This document shows positions 38,415 to 47,585 of a stretch of 64,000 nt of DNA, piece by piece; positions within the stretch are counted from its first letter, which is position 1, and each line of letters begins with the position of its first letter. The position numbers and the translations under genes were made by a program. This DNA is from Paenibacillus naphthalenovorans (GTDB lineage Bacteria > Bacillota > Bacilli > Paenibacillales > NBRC-103111), in NCBI RefSeq assembly GCF_900099895.1, contig NZ_FNDY01000007.1, positions 1 through 64,000 on the forward strand, written 5' to 3'. A model generated the notes under the pieces. It was given only the letters and a program-made list of their open reading frames with translations. It was not told the DNA's origin and searched no databases.

Positions 38415-38803
38415 GGGTCAGATAACGCATGCAGCATATCGAAACGCCGGGCGAGCGCCTCTATACGTTCCTTTCTCAGCTCTCGCGGCACATCGTACAT
38501 GTCGGCCATAAAATTCAAATATTCCAACCCCTTGAGCCGTAAAAACAAATCCGGACTATCCGGAACGTAGCCAAACTGCTTCTTCGCTTCAAGCGGCGAT
38601 TGGGATATGTCCTTCCCGTTGATCCGGATCGTGCCTTTGTCCGGCTGAATAATGCCGGTGATCATTTTGATCGTTGTCGTTTTCCCGGCGCCGTTCGGTC
38701 CGAGAAAACCGAAGATTTCGCCGCCCCGGACAGTCAGCGTCAGGTTATCCACCGCTTTTACCGTACCGTTATAGCTTTTGGTCACGTCCATGAGCTCGAT
38801 CAT
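38410..38803 (-). pseudogene. ABC transporter ATP-binding protein, N-terminal part (split by prophage)
   Basis: About 131 residues with Walker A GPNGAGKTTT (near residue 38) and the Q-loop KKQFGYVPD. Start at MIELMDVTKSY, 7 nt after AAGGAG. It ends in the frame SDPI exactly at the prophage border, then runs into a TAG formed by phage DNA. The signature and Walker B motifs are at 3092-3423. It was the ATPase of the permease at 1426-3099. Confidence 0.95.
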
Positions 38804-38868
38804 AACCATTCTCCTTCCCGATATGCCTTTATGTTCGTTAACTTAGTATCGTATTATATATGCCGGGT

Positions 38869-39507
38869 TTAACCGTCGCGAACAGAATCATGGTTCGCTT
38901 TTGGCGGGCCGCTTGTCCCGATCCGCACTCCCAATATCATCAGCCGGGATACGGCATAAGCCAGGCCTGTCCCGGCCGAAAGCATCAGCGGTACACCCAG
39001 CCACAACCTTTCAGGCCATGCAGTGCAAGCGAGAGCAACGCTCATGGCTAAGGTTGCCGGGAGCAGCAGCGTAAATACCGCACGGCTCATGCCGTCGGAC
39101 AAATCCGCGGCCTCCCACCGGAACAGCCGGAGAACGGGAATCCAGCAGCTCCTGCCCGCTAATCCTAAGCCATGAAGCCAGCAGAAAAGCTACAACGCCC
39201 CAAAGCAGCCACTTCAACCATGAGGGCACGATCGCCACTGCATACATCACAAGCACCACAAACTGCACATAAAGCTTCATTCGCGGCCCGCTTCTGACAA
39301 ACGCCTTCAAGGCCGCTTCCGCCACCCCTGTCCCCGGTGTCCGCCGGTGAAACAATCTGCCGGACCTGCGGAATAACAAGGGCCGGGAACGAGGGGTGCT
39401 CGGCGGTTTCTCTATCCCTTGGCTCAGCACAAGCGCAGCAATCTTCATCTTCTCTTTATGTTCGCGTTCGATATCGCCGAAGAAAGCCCCTTTACACGGA
39501 TTCGGCG
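38869..39507 (-). pseudogene. Decayed EcsB-like ABC permease, C-terminal part
   Basis: Two frames must be joined. Upstream frame: GDIEREHKEKMKIAALVLSQ, PLLFRRSGRLFHRRTPGTG, then hydrophobic LYVQFVVLVMYAVAIVPSWL. Downstream frame: RLFRWEAADLSDGMSRAVFT followed by two hydrophobic segments. The shift lies near 39140. The N-terminal half of the usual roughly 400-aa protein is missing. The resemblance to EcsB is from memory of the family. It may be a natural relic, or in part a sequencing error. Confidence 0.55.
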
Positions 39508-39662
39508 GCGAATGAATAACGATAATGTCCCCGCTGACAAGAAGCTGAGAAGCACCGGCACTACGCCGGCATCAGGCAATAAGCAAGTTTTGCCGGATAC
39601 AAATGAATGGTATATTATAGTATAAATTTTATACACTTTCCCCAAGAATACCATATACCATA

Positions 39663-39705
39663 AAGCACAAAAAAACCACCTGTCAATAAAACAACAGGTG
39701 GTCCA
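39663..39705 (-). terminator. Terminator of fabI
   Basis: Minus strand ACCACCTGT, loop, ACAGGTGGT (plus 39675-39702) followed by TTTTTTTG. It lies 20 bp after the fabI stop. Confidence 0.88.
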
Positions 39706-39723
39706 CTATTTGGAAATCTCGTA

Positions 39724-40491
39724 TTACACACCAACGATGTGATACCCGCTATCTACATAAATTACTTCGCCAGTGATGCCCCGGGACAAGTTACTCATCA
39801 GGAACATAGCCGTATCGCCAACTTCGGCGGTTTCCGTCGTCCGGCGAAGAGGTGCTTTTTCCTCTACGGTTTTCAGGATGGAGTTAAAATCCTTAATCCC
39901 TTTCGCGGCAAGCGTCCGGATCGGACCGGCGGAGATGGCGTTCACGCGAATGTTGAATTGGCCCAGATCGTTCGCCAAATAACGCACGCTGGCTTCCAGA
40001 GCAGCCTTGGCAACCCCCATGACATTGTAGTTTTTCATGGCGCGTTCAGCCCCGAGGTAGGTCATCGTCATAATGCTTCCGCCCTCGGTCATGAGCGGAT
40101 ACAGCTTTTGTGCAACAGCAACCAGCGAATACGCGCTGATGTCGTGCGCCAGAGCGAATCCGTCCCGGCTCGTATTCACGAACAAGCCTTCAAGCTCTTC
40201 GGTCCGGGCAAAAGCAATGCTGTGCACGATACCGTGAAGCGCGCCGAAATGCTCCTTTAAGGAACCCGCCAGCTTCTCGATATCTTCATCAACGGTCACA
40301 TTGCAAGGCAGCATGACCGCATCCGGAATCGTATTCACCAGTTTGCGCACGCGTTCCTCCACCCGTTCGTTCTCATACGTAAACACCAATTTGGCGCCTT
40401 GGCTCGCCAAAGACTGCGCAATCGCCCATGCGATACTCCGGTCATTAGCCACACCCATAACCACAATATTTTTACCCTCTAGCAAACTCAT
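39724..40491 (-). CDS. fabI: Enoyl-[acyl-carrier-protein] reductase (NADH), FabI
   Basis: 255 aa with the start at MSLLEGKNIVVMGVAN (GGAGAGGGG upstream); a 19-codon extension is spurious. NAD-binding start VVMGVANDRSIAWAIAQSL, SIAF at residue about 93, YLGAERAMKNYNVMGVAKAA with the catalytic Tyr and Lys, and ITGEVIYVDSGYHIVG at the end are FabI hallmarks. It does the last reduction in each fatty-acid elongation cycle and is the target of triclosan-type inhibitors. Single gene. Confidence 0.97.
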   Translation of the reverse strand: MSLLEGKNIVVMGVANDRSIAWAIAQSLASQGAKLVFTYENERVEERVRKLVNTIPDAVMLPCNVTVDEDIEKLAGSLKEHFGALHGIVHSIAFARTEELEGLFVNTSRDGFALAHDISAYSLVAVAQKLYPLMTEGGSIMTMTYLGAERAMKNYNVMGVAKAALEASVRYLANDLGQFNIRVNAISAGPIRTLAAKGIKDFNSILKTVEEKAPLRRTTETAEVGDTAMFLMSNLSRGITGEVIYVDSGYHIVGV

Positions 40492-40803
40492 CCGTACGTT
40501 CCCCTCTCCATTGTCAAATAGGGCTTGGACACTTTCTTCCCTACTCAAAGTATATCATTTTACCGAATATTTCAAGCGAGCTTTTCGCCCCTGAACAGGA
40601 CCGTTCACAGTTCAAAAGAAGCTTGGAACAGCACGGTTAAACCGGATTCTCCCCTCACAGATTAAATCAGCTTAAACAGCGCATCATCTTTCCTCCCGGC
40701 CTCCGATATCATATCGTGTATTCCGCCCGTCCTAAATTCGAACTTAAAAACAAAGCACCCATACCATTAAGGAATGAGTGCTCCAAACTCCGGTTTGTAG
40801 GAT
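40492..40803. other. Intergenic region upstream of fabI
   Basis: About 310 bp. It holds the fabI leader (with TTGAAA and TATACT on the minus strand, spacing 15 bp, a weak promoter candidate) and the terminator of the next gene at 40749-40785. Nothing else recognised; no clear FapR palindrome is seen. Confidence 0.5.
40749..40785 (-). terminator. Terminator of the 105-aa gene
   Basis: Minus strand AGCACTCAT, loop, ATGGGTGCT (one G-U pair) then TTTGTTTTT. Plus 40754-40782 for the stem. Confidence 0.75.
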
Positions 40804-41121
40804 CTACTTTCCAGCTCCAAAAAACAATTCGTCGGCTAATGCGGTTTGAATGCGCGATTCTTCATCCGTGAGCTTGCGGACCAGCTCCATTTCGACCTCC
40901 GTCACTTCTTCCCCCTGGAAATTGATTTCGGCGATGGAGGCGAGAATCTTCACGATGGCAATCGCCTGATTGTCCGGGGTGTAAGCAATCACCTTCTGTC
41001 CTGCGGGATAAACGCGAAAGCCTTTCTTTACCATTTTGCCGCGGCCGTATTCCAGCAGCTCGAACAGCTCCTGCTCGGACTTAAATTTGCAAACGGAATT
41101 AAATTCGGTTTGAAAACCCAT
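40804..41121 (-). CDS. Conserved small protein, DUF2584-like
   Basis: 105 aa, starting MGFQTEFNSVCKF with CGGGAGGAG upstream; the longer frame has no site. KKGFRVYPAGQKVIAYTPDN and AIVKILASIAEINFQGEEVT suggest a small beta-barrel-like domain similar to DUF2584. Cytosolic, single gene with its own terminator. Family link is tentative and function unknown. Confidence 0.65.
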   Translation of the reverse strand: MGFQTEFNSVCKFKSEQELFELLEYGRGKMVKKGFRVYPAGQKVIAYTPDNQAIAIVKILASIAEINFQGEEVTEVEMELVRKLTDEESRIQTALADELFFGAGK

Positions 41122-41339
41122 AGAATTTCTCCTCCCGGCTTGTTCATTAGCCTTAGCATAATGGAAGCGGCAAGGCAAAAGCAAGCCTGGACACGCGGCA
41201 CATTCCCCGCATCCGATACCGAAACCCCGGAAAATTCCGACACCGCCCGCGAATCATAAATATAGAAAAACAACGCCTCGAAGGTGCATGGACACGGTAA
41301 AATTAGCAAAACCTAATCTACGGCACGTCTCATATGCAT

Positions 41340-42362
41340 TTAAAAAGAATCCGAAATATGTAAAAGCCGGTAACGCGTACGTTCAGTCCACGCCGGCGAA
41401 TCCGTGTAGCTCCAATAACGGTGCTTGCTGCTGACCGTATTGGCGTTAACCAGCGGCATCCCGTTGGAATCTTTGGCGGCAACCACTGTCGTGTGCTGAA
41501 ATCGGCCGTCGCCGTCCCAGTCATAGCTGATGACATCGCCAGGCTCAAGCTCGGCCGCGCTGGAAACCTCCTGAGCGCGAAGACCTGATCGGCTGGTCAG
41601 CAAATAAAACTGCAGGCTTTCGGCAACAGCCCAACTGAAGCTCCACAGCTCCCGCCCGCCTACACGGCCTTTGTACCACCATCCCGTATCTCTCTGGCCC
41701 GTATGCTTCATCGGAGCGCCTCCGGCAAACAGACATTGGGACACATAGTTACTGCAGTTCACTTCGAATGTCAGGTAAGCCGGGTTCCCTTTATCCCACC
41801 AGAGATCCGCGTAACGGGCGGCCTCCATTCGATTGTATATCGCCCGCGCCGCGGAATGCTGCAGCTCCGGCACAAGCTGCCGGTTCAGGAAAGGCACGGA
41901 CGGCGCCCGCATCAAACCGACCGCTGCGAATTCGTCCTCCGCCTCCATAATGCCGCCGGCAACAGCCGGCTTCAAACGAAGCGCCGCTTCCGTTTGGAGC
42001 GCTTCAATCTTAGCAATGATCCAGCCGTCGGCTCCGGGTACCAGCGTCACGCGCTCCTGCTCCAGGCGTTGTTCTTCATAAGAAGAGTGGCCAATCTGGC
42101 CTACGGAGGTTCTTCGCAGCAATACATCGGCCATAACCCGGTCTTCCCGTTCTGCAGCGCGTAATATCGTAAGGCGGGTTTCGCTTTTGACCGGCATGAA
42201 ATGTCTATCCTTGTCCGTCGCCGCTCTGCGGGAAAGTCGGGCGGTCTGGTCGTGGAGGTATGCTTCGTCCTCTACAATCGGCAGCATGGGATCTACGGAA
42301 TAATCGATGTCCATTTGATTGCGATGATGTACATAGTCGTACAGGATCGTTTTCCAAGTCAT
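41340..42362 (-). CDS. Amidase-domain (CHAP/NlpC-like, Amidase_6) protein
   Basis: 340 aa. The C-terminal 160 residues have NCSNYVSQCLFAGGAPM (catalytic Cys), GWWYKGRVGG, ELEPGDVISYDWDGDG, FQHTTVVAAKDSNGMPLV (His) and SKHRYWSY, the putative amidase domain of Bacilli (PF12671-type). The first 180 residues are a charged N-terminal domain. No signal peptide is visible, which is unusual for this family, so it may act in the cytosol or in spores. Single gene. Confidence 0.85.
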   Translation of the reverse strand: MTWKTILYDYVHHRNQMDIDYSVDPMLPIVEDEAYLHDQTARLSRRAATDKDRHFMPVKSETRLTILRAAEREDRVMADVLLRRTSVGQIGHSSYEEQRLEQERVTLVPGADGWIIAKIEALQTEAALRLKPAVAGGIMEAEDEFAAVGLMRAPSVPFLNRQLVPELQHSAARAIYNRMEAARYADLWWDKGNPAYLTFEVNCSNYVSQCLFAGGAPMKHTGQRDTGWWYKGRVGGRELWSFSWAVAESLQFYLLTSRSGLRAQEVSSAAELEPGDVISYDWDGDGRFQHTTVVAAKDSNGMPLVNANTVSSKHRYWSYTDSPAWTERTRYRLLHISDSF

Positions 42363-42468
42363 GGCATCTGGCCCCTTTCCTTAAAAAACCTGTCGGGAGT
42401 TATTCGGCGTTTCAAACATTCATTCCATTCGTATGCATAAAACCGTACAAAAATGATTCAAATCAACC

Positions 42469-42498
42469 TTTACGAAAAGGGGCCGCAGCATGTATACT
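42469..42498 (+). promoter_or_regulatory. Promoter of citB
   Basis: TTTACG (42469-42474), 18-bp spacer, TATACT (42493-42498), about 90 bp before the ribosome binding site. The 90-nt leader leaves room for CcpC/CcpA-type control, but no clear site was recognised. Confidence 0.6.
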
Positions 42499-42587
42499 GT
42501 AATTAGAGCTAATTTTGAAATCTAGTTTTACTAGGTGAAACAAAATAAAAGGCTGAATAATTGTTTTATAAGGAGGAATTAGCGACG

Positions 42588-45296
42588 ATGTCTATCAAAG
42601 ACCAATTTTCAGTCCGCAAGCAGCTGAACGTAGGCAATAAATCCTATAGCTACTACAGCCTGCCGGCGTTCGAAGAGCAAGGAAACGGAACGATTTCCAA
42701 TCTCCCTTTTTCCATTAAAGTTCTTCTTGAAGCAGCCGTTCGTCAATTCGACGGAAAGGCCATTACACAAGAGCATGTCAAACAAATCGCTAACTGGGCC
42801 TCCGAACGCGACGCCAACAAAGAAATTCCTTTCATTCCTGCACGTATCGTGCTGCAGGACTTCACTGGCGTACCGGTTGTCGTTGACCTCGCAGCCATGA
42901 GAGATACCATGAAGCGTGCCGGAGGAGACCCGAAACGCATCAATCCGCTCGTGCCCGTTGATCTTGTTATCGACCACTCCGTCATGGTTGACGCATTCGG
43001 CTCCAAGGAAGCGCGTGAATATAACGAGAGAGTGGAGTTTGAACGCAACGAGGAACGCTACCGCTTCCTGCGCTGGGCGCAAACCGCTTTTGACAACTTC
43101 CGCGCCGTTCCGCCGGATACGGGGATCGTCCACCAGGTCAACCTGGAGTATCTGGCATCGGTAGCCGCTACGAAAACCGTTGACGGCGAAACGTTCGTAT
43201 ACCCGGATTCCCTTGTAGGCACCGACTCCCACACGACGATGATCAACGGTCTCGGTATCGTGGGCTGGGGCGTCGGCGGTATCGAGGCGGAAGCCGGAAT
43301 GCTTGGCCAACCGCTCTATTTTGTTACACCTGAGGTTATCGGCTTCAAGCTGACAGGTACACTGGCAGAAGGCGCTACGGCAACAGACCTTGCTTTGACC
43401 GTTACGCAAATGCTGCGCAAGAAAGGCGTTGTCGGCAAATTCGTTGAATTCTACGGTCCCGGTCTGAGCAACATCAGCTTGGCAGACCGTGCAACGGTAG
43501 CCAACATGGCACCGGAATACGGCGCAACGATCGGCTTCTTCCCGGTGGACGCAGAGTCCTTGAACTACCTGAGAGGTACAGGGCGTTCCGAAGAACAAAT
43601 CGCGCTCGTTGAAGCTTACTATAAAGCGCAAGGCATGTTCCGTACCGATGATACGCCGGATCCGGTATTCAGCGACACCATTGAGCTTGATCTTGGTTCC
43701 GTCGTTCCAAGCTTGGCCGGTCCGAAGCGTCCGCAGGACCGCGTAGAGCTGACGAACATGAAAGAATCGTTCAACAGCATCATTCGCACCCCGATTGAAA
43801 AAGGCGGCTACGGTCTCTCCGAAGAAAAAATCGCCGAAGTGGTGGAAGTGAAGCATCCTAACGGGGAGACAAGCAAAATGGGCACCGGTGCAGTGGTCAT
43901 TGCTGCGATTACTTCCTGTACGAATACGTCCAACCCAAGCGTTATGCTGGGAGCCGGCCTTGTTGCGAAGAAAGCTGTAGCACGCGGTCTGCGCAAACCG
44001 GGTTATGTCAAGAGCTCTTTGACACCAGGTTCCCTGGTTGTAACCGACTACCTGAAAAAAGCGGGGCTTCTCGAACCGCTCGAATCGCTTGGCTTCCACG
44101 TGGCAGGCTACGGCTGCGCTACTTGTATCGGTAACTCCGGACCGCTTCCGGACGAAGTAAGCGCGGCGATTGCCGACAACGATATGACGGTTGCTGCCGT
44201 GCTTTCCGGTAACCGGAACTTTGAAGGCCGCGTTCATGCGCAAGTCAAAGCAAACTACCTGGCTTCTCCACCGCTAGTCGTAGCTTACGCTTTGGCGGGC
44301 ACGGTGAATATTGACCTGGCCAACGATCCGATCGGTTACGATCAGAAGAACGAACCGGTATACCTGAAAGACATCTGGCCAACGGCTCAAGAGATTCAAG
44401 AAGCGATCCAGTCCGCAATGAGCCCTGAATTGTACCGTGCAAAATATGCCGACGTATTCCGTTCCAACCCTCGCTTCAATGCGATCCAGGTTCCGGAAGG
44501 CGATCTGTATGAGTGGGATGAAAAATCCACCTACATTGCCAATCCGCCGTTCTTTACCAATGTTGGCGATCAGCTCTCCGACATTACGGATATCCGCGGC
44601 GCCAAAACGCTGGCCTTGCTGGGCGACTCCGTAACAACGGACCACATCTCGCCTGCAGGCAACATCAAAGTCGACAGCCCGGCGGGTAAATACCTGATCG
44701 AGCATGGCGTGAAGAAGGAAGACTTTAACTCGTACGGCTCCCGCCGCGGTAACCACGAAGTGATGATGCGCGGCACATTCGCCAACATCCGGATCCGCAA
44801 CCAAGTGGCTCCGGGTACTGAGGGCGGCGTAACCACTTACCTGCCGACAGGCGAGGTCATGTCCATCTATGACGCTTCCATGAAGTATCAAGAGCAAGGC
44901 ACGAACCTTGTTGTCATTGCGGGTAAAGAATACGGTACGGGAAGCTCCCGCGACTGGGCGGCCAAAGGTACGTTCCTGCTCGGCGTGAAAGCCGTTATCG
45001 CCGAAAGCTTCGAGCGGATCCACCGTTCCAACCTGGTTGGCATGGGCGTATTGCCGCTGCAATTCATCGATGGCCAAAGCTGGAAATCCCTTGGCCTCAC
45101 CGGTACCGAAACGTTCGATATTGTCGGCCTGAACAACGATGTACAGCCGGGTCAAAAATTAACCGTAAATGTAACCCGCGAAGACGGCTCCACCTTCAGC
45201 TTTGAAGTGATCGCCCGTCTGGACAGCTACGTTGACGTAGAATACTACCGCAACGGCGGTATTTTGCAGACAGTTCTGCGTCAAATCATGGCTTAA
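42588..45296 (+). CDS. citB: Aconitate hydratase (aconitase)
   Basis: 902 aa with the start at [13 protein letters not shown] after AAGGAGG; the longer frame starts in the leader. [4Fe-4S] ligands: SCTNTSNPS near residue 450 and [12 protein letters not shown] near 517. [20 protein letters not shown] near residue 785 is the swivel-domain motif. It interconverts citrate and isocitrate in the TCA cycle and in Bacillus also binds RNA as an iron-responsive regulator. Single gene with its own promoter and terminator. Confidence 0.98.
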   Translation: MSIKDQFSVRKQLNVGNKSYSYYSLPAFEEQGNGTISNLPFSIKVLLEAAVRQFDGKAITQEHVKQIANWASERDANKEIPFIPARIVLQDFTGVPVVVDLAAMRDTMKRAGGDPKRINPLVPVDLVIDHSVMVDAFGSKEAREYNERVEFERNEERYRFLRWAQTAFDNFRAVPPDTGIVHQVNLEYLASVAATKTVDGETFVYPDSLVGTDSHTTMINGLGIVGWGVGGIEAEAGMLGQPLYFVTPEVIGFKLTGTLAEGATATDLALTVTQMLRKKGVVGKFVEFYGPGLSNISLADRATVANMAPEYGATIGFFPVDAESLNYLRGTGRSEEQIALVEAYYKAQGMFRTDDTPDPVFSDTIELDLGSVVPSLAGPKRPQDRVELTNMKESFNSIIRTPIEKGGYGLSEEKIAEVVEVKHPNGETSKMGTGAVVIAAITSCTNTSNPSVMLGAGLVAKKAVARGLRKPGYVKSSLTPGSLVVTDYLKKAGLLEPLESLGFHVAGYGCATCIGNSGPLPDEVSAAIADNDMTVAAVLSGNRNFEGRVHAQVKANYLASPPLVVAYALAGTVNIDLANDPIGYDQKNEPVYLKDIWPTAQEIQEAIQSAMSPELYRAKYADVFRSNPRFNAIQVPEGDLYEWDEKSTYIANPPFFTNVGDQLSDITDIRGAKTLALLGDSVTTDHISPAGNIKVDSPAGKYLIEHGVKKEDFNSYGSRRGNHEVMMRGTFANIRIRNQVAPGTEGGVTTYLPTGEVMSIYDASMKYQEQGTNLVVIAGKEYGTGSSRDWAAKGTFLLGVKAVIAESFERIHRSNLVGMGVLPLQFIDGQSWKSLGLTGTETFDIVGLNNDVQPGQKLTVNVTREDGSTFSFEVIARLDSYVDVEYYRNGGILQTVLRQIMA

Positions 45297-45317
45297 TTGA
45301 AAATCCTTCAATATACA

Positions 45318-45365
45318 AAAACCTCCGAAGCCTCTATTTTTCCAGAGGCCCGGAGGTTTTTTTCA
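45318..45365. terminator. Bidirectional terminator between citB and the IclR gene
   Basis: AAACCTCCG..GCCTCT, loop, AGAGGC..GGAGGTTT with T-runs on both sides (TTTTTTT on plus, TTTTTG on minus). It serves the two convergent genes. Confidence 0.88.
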
Positions 45366-45409
45366 TGGTTCTTCATGCGAACAGGCGTCGAAAAGAAGCG
45401 CTGCTTCAT

Positions 45410-46153
45410 TTACTTCAGCATTTTGCCCATGCGCCGGGCGGCTTCCATAAGAATCGGCGCATGCTCTTTCATCATCTCCAGCGTCAGCCGGTTGGAGGGA
45501 CCCGAAACCGCGAGCGCGGCAACCAGCCGCTGTGCCCGGCCGAAGATCGGAGCCGCCACAGCCGCAGCGCCGGGCTCGCGCTCCTCCACGCTGGTGGCAT
45601 AGCCCAGCGTCCTTACTTCCTCCAGCTGCTCCATATAAGCAGCCGTACTCACCGTTTTTGGCCAGGCAGGATCGTGCAGCAAAGCCTGCTGCTCCGCAGG
45701 GTCCGCGAAGGCGACAAGGATTTTGCTCGACGCGCCGACGTACAGCGGCAGTCTTGCTCCGATCGGCGCCACACGGCGAATGGCTTGATTGCTCTGCACC
45801 GCCTGAACGCGGACACGCTCCATCCCGTCGCGCACATACAGACTGACCGTCTCTCCCACTTGGTCGCGCAGACGCTCCAGCTCCGGCAGCAGAATCAACG
45901 CGGGGTCGTCGCTGTGCGTCAGGTTCGCCGATAGCTCCCATATGCGAAAACCGAGCCGGTAGCGCTCCGATCCGGGATTGCGGATGATGAAGCCCTTGCC
46001 TTCCAGAGAAGCGAGCAGCCGATGAACCGTACTTTTGTGCAGCCCTACCCGTCCTGCAATTTCGGTTAAGCTCAAATCCTCGGCTTCCGTAAAACAAAGA
46101 AGGATATCCAAAGCACGCTCAACGGCGCGCACGGTTAATTTTCCGTCTTCCAT
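45410..46153 (-). CDS. IclR-family transcription regulator
   Basis: 247 aa. N-terminal winged HTH: AVERALDILLCFTEAEDLSL, TEIAGRVGLHKSTVHRLLAS. C-terminal effector domain: GETVSLYVRDGMERVRV, RRVAPIGARLPLYVGASSKI and REPGAAAVAAPIFG. Such proteins usually control sugar-acid or aromatic catabolic genes. No matching target operon lies beside it. The upstream gap is shared with a divergent hydrolase gene. Confidence 0.92.
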   Translation of the reverse strand: MEDGKLTVRAVERALDILLCFTEAEDLSLTEIAGRVGLHKSTVHRLLASLEGKGFIIRNPGSERYRLGFRIWELSANLTHSDDPALILLPELERLRDQVGETVSLYVRDGMERVRVQAVQSNQAIRRVAPIGARLPLYVGASSKILVAFADPAEQQALLHDPAWPKTVSTAAYMEQLEEVRTLGYATSVEEREPGAAAVAAPIFGRAQRLVAALAVSGPSNRLTLEMMKEHAPILMEAARRMGKMLK

Positions 46154-46481
46154 CAGCTTCCCACCTTCCGAAAATCCGTTTCACCAGTTGAAATATATTA
46201 TAGCTTATTTCGATGTATTTTCATATCTTTAAACTGAAAATCATCGTCATTCCCATTTTTCACTTCCATTAAGCATCTTCATTATTACAGGAAGATTACA
46301 GGTAGTTTACATTTTTCGACTTTCATTGACTCTATGCGGCAGTTGCCTATAATATTAAATTAATAAAATGATCCAAGCTTCATAATAATGTATGGTTCTT
46401 TATTCCCTCTTTGGAAATCAAATTTTCCTTTTGGAATAGTATAATTACAGAAACCTCAGTTTACGTTGGGAGGGATCCATC
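46154..46481. other. Divergent intergenic region, IclR gene / hydrolase
   Basis: About 330 bp, AT-rich. It holds a plus-strand promoter at 46326-46353 and a second possible -10 (TATAAT at 46439-46444). Possible IclR operators could not be defined. Confidence 0.5.
46326..46353 (+). promoter_or_regulatory. Promoter of the alpha/beta hydrolase gene
   Basis: TTGACT (46326-46331), 16-bp spacer, TATAAT (46348-46353). About 130 bp before the start codon. Confidence 0.6.
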
Positions 46482-47501
46482 ATGGAAACGAACTCTTACT
46501 CATCCGTCCCTTTAAATCCGGCAACCGTTGAAACCGCTCTCAAACGAACCTCGTTTGCCCGACGCCACAAAGGATGGCTTATCGCACTGATGTCCGTGCT
46601 GCTCTTGCTGTTCAGTTTGACTATGGCCTTTCACGCTTACGTTGCCTGGACTCTTGCACGGCCGCACATCGACCCGCTGCGTTCCAATCCCGCTCTTGCC
46701 TTCGGAGCTCCTTACGAGGACGTGCGCTTTCCGAGCCTAAACGAATTATCGGAGCTGTCAGGCTGGTACATTCCAGCTTCCGGGGCCGCGCCATCCAAGC
46801 AAACGGTCGTTTTCTCCCACGGCTACGGGGGCAACCGTGAAGAAATTTGGGTGCCGATCTATGATCTGGCCAAAGCCGTATACCATCAGGGATATAATGT
46901 ATTGATGTTTGATTATGGGTATGTTCAACCCAATTGGAACGTGACCGGAGGGCTGCGCGAATCGCAGGAGCTGCTCGGTGCAGTCAAGTACGCCAAAGAC
47001 CGCGGGGCCGAACGCGTCTATGTATGGGGCTTCTCTATGGGCGCGGGTACCGCTCTGCAGGCAGCGCTTCAAACCAGGGACATCGACGGCATGATTCTCG
47101 ACAGCACATTTGTACTGGAGCCCGATACGCTGTATCACAACATGAAGCAAGAAGCCAATTTGCCTAAGGTCTCCCAGTCTTTGGTTCATATGTTTTTTCC
47201 ATTGATCAATGGTGTCAGCATGAACCAAATGCCGTATTCGAAAGTCAAGGAAACACAGTATGATATCCCGATCTTCTTTATTCACGGCAAGAAGGATCTG
47301 AAAGCCCCTTACGAAACAGCCCAAGAGATTTACCAACGGCAAAAAGCGGATTCCGGCTCCCAGCTGTGGCTGCTCGAAAATGATGGGCATGAACTCATTT
47401 ACCGGGCGCATAAAGAAGATTATCTTCAAATAACGACAGGCTTCCTGCGAACGCTGTCCAGCGCTCCTCCGGCTCCAGTTAAATTTAGCCATTCAAGGTA
47501 G
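46482..47501 (+). CDS. Membrane-anchored alpha/beta hydrolase
   Basis: 339 aa. One N-terminal transmembrane segment (WLIALMSVLLLLFSLTMAF, residues 31-49) puts the enzyme outside the membrane. Hydrolase motifs: oxyanion VVFSHGYGGNREE near residue 109, nucleophile WGFSMGAGTAL with GxSxG near 183, an Asp in FFIHGKKDLKAPYE near 268, and His in ENDGHELIYRA near 303. Resembles YqkD/YfhM-type esterases. Substrate unknown. Ribosome binding site GGGAGGGAT. Confidence 0.88.
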   Translation: METNSYSSVPLNPATVETALKRTSFARRHKGWLIALMSVLLLLFSLTMAFHAYVAWTLARPHIDPLRSNPALAFGAPYEDVRFPSLNELSELSGWYIPASGAAPSKQTVVFSHGYGGNREEIWVPIYDLAKAVYHQGYNVLMFDYGYVQPNWNVTGGLRESQELLGAVKYAKDRGAERVYVWGFSMGAGTALQAALQTRDIDGMILDSTFVLEPDTLYHNMKQEANLPKVSQSLVHMFFPLINGVSMNQMPYSKVKETQYDIPIFFIHGKKDLKAPYETAQEIYQRQKADSGSQLWLLENDGHELIYRAHKEDYLQITTGFLRTLSSAPPAPVKFSHSR

Positions 47502-47585
47502 CATAGGCAATGGCCTCCCCGAATACAATGATCTCGTACAACCAGCACAGAGTTGGAAGGACAGAACGACGGGGAGGTTTTTGTC

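Noticed and set aside
38245..38430. Minus-strand frame of 61 codons across the right prophage border
   Set aside because: It spans the transposase sites and the target duplication, and ends in phage non-coding DNA; no start signal.
42609..44243. Long minus-strand open frame (544 codons) inside citB
   Set aside because: It is antisense to a certain aconitase gene, has no ribosome binding site, and its composition is that of a codon shadow.
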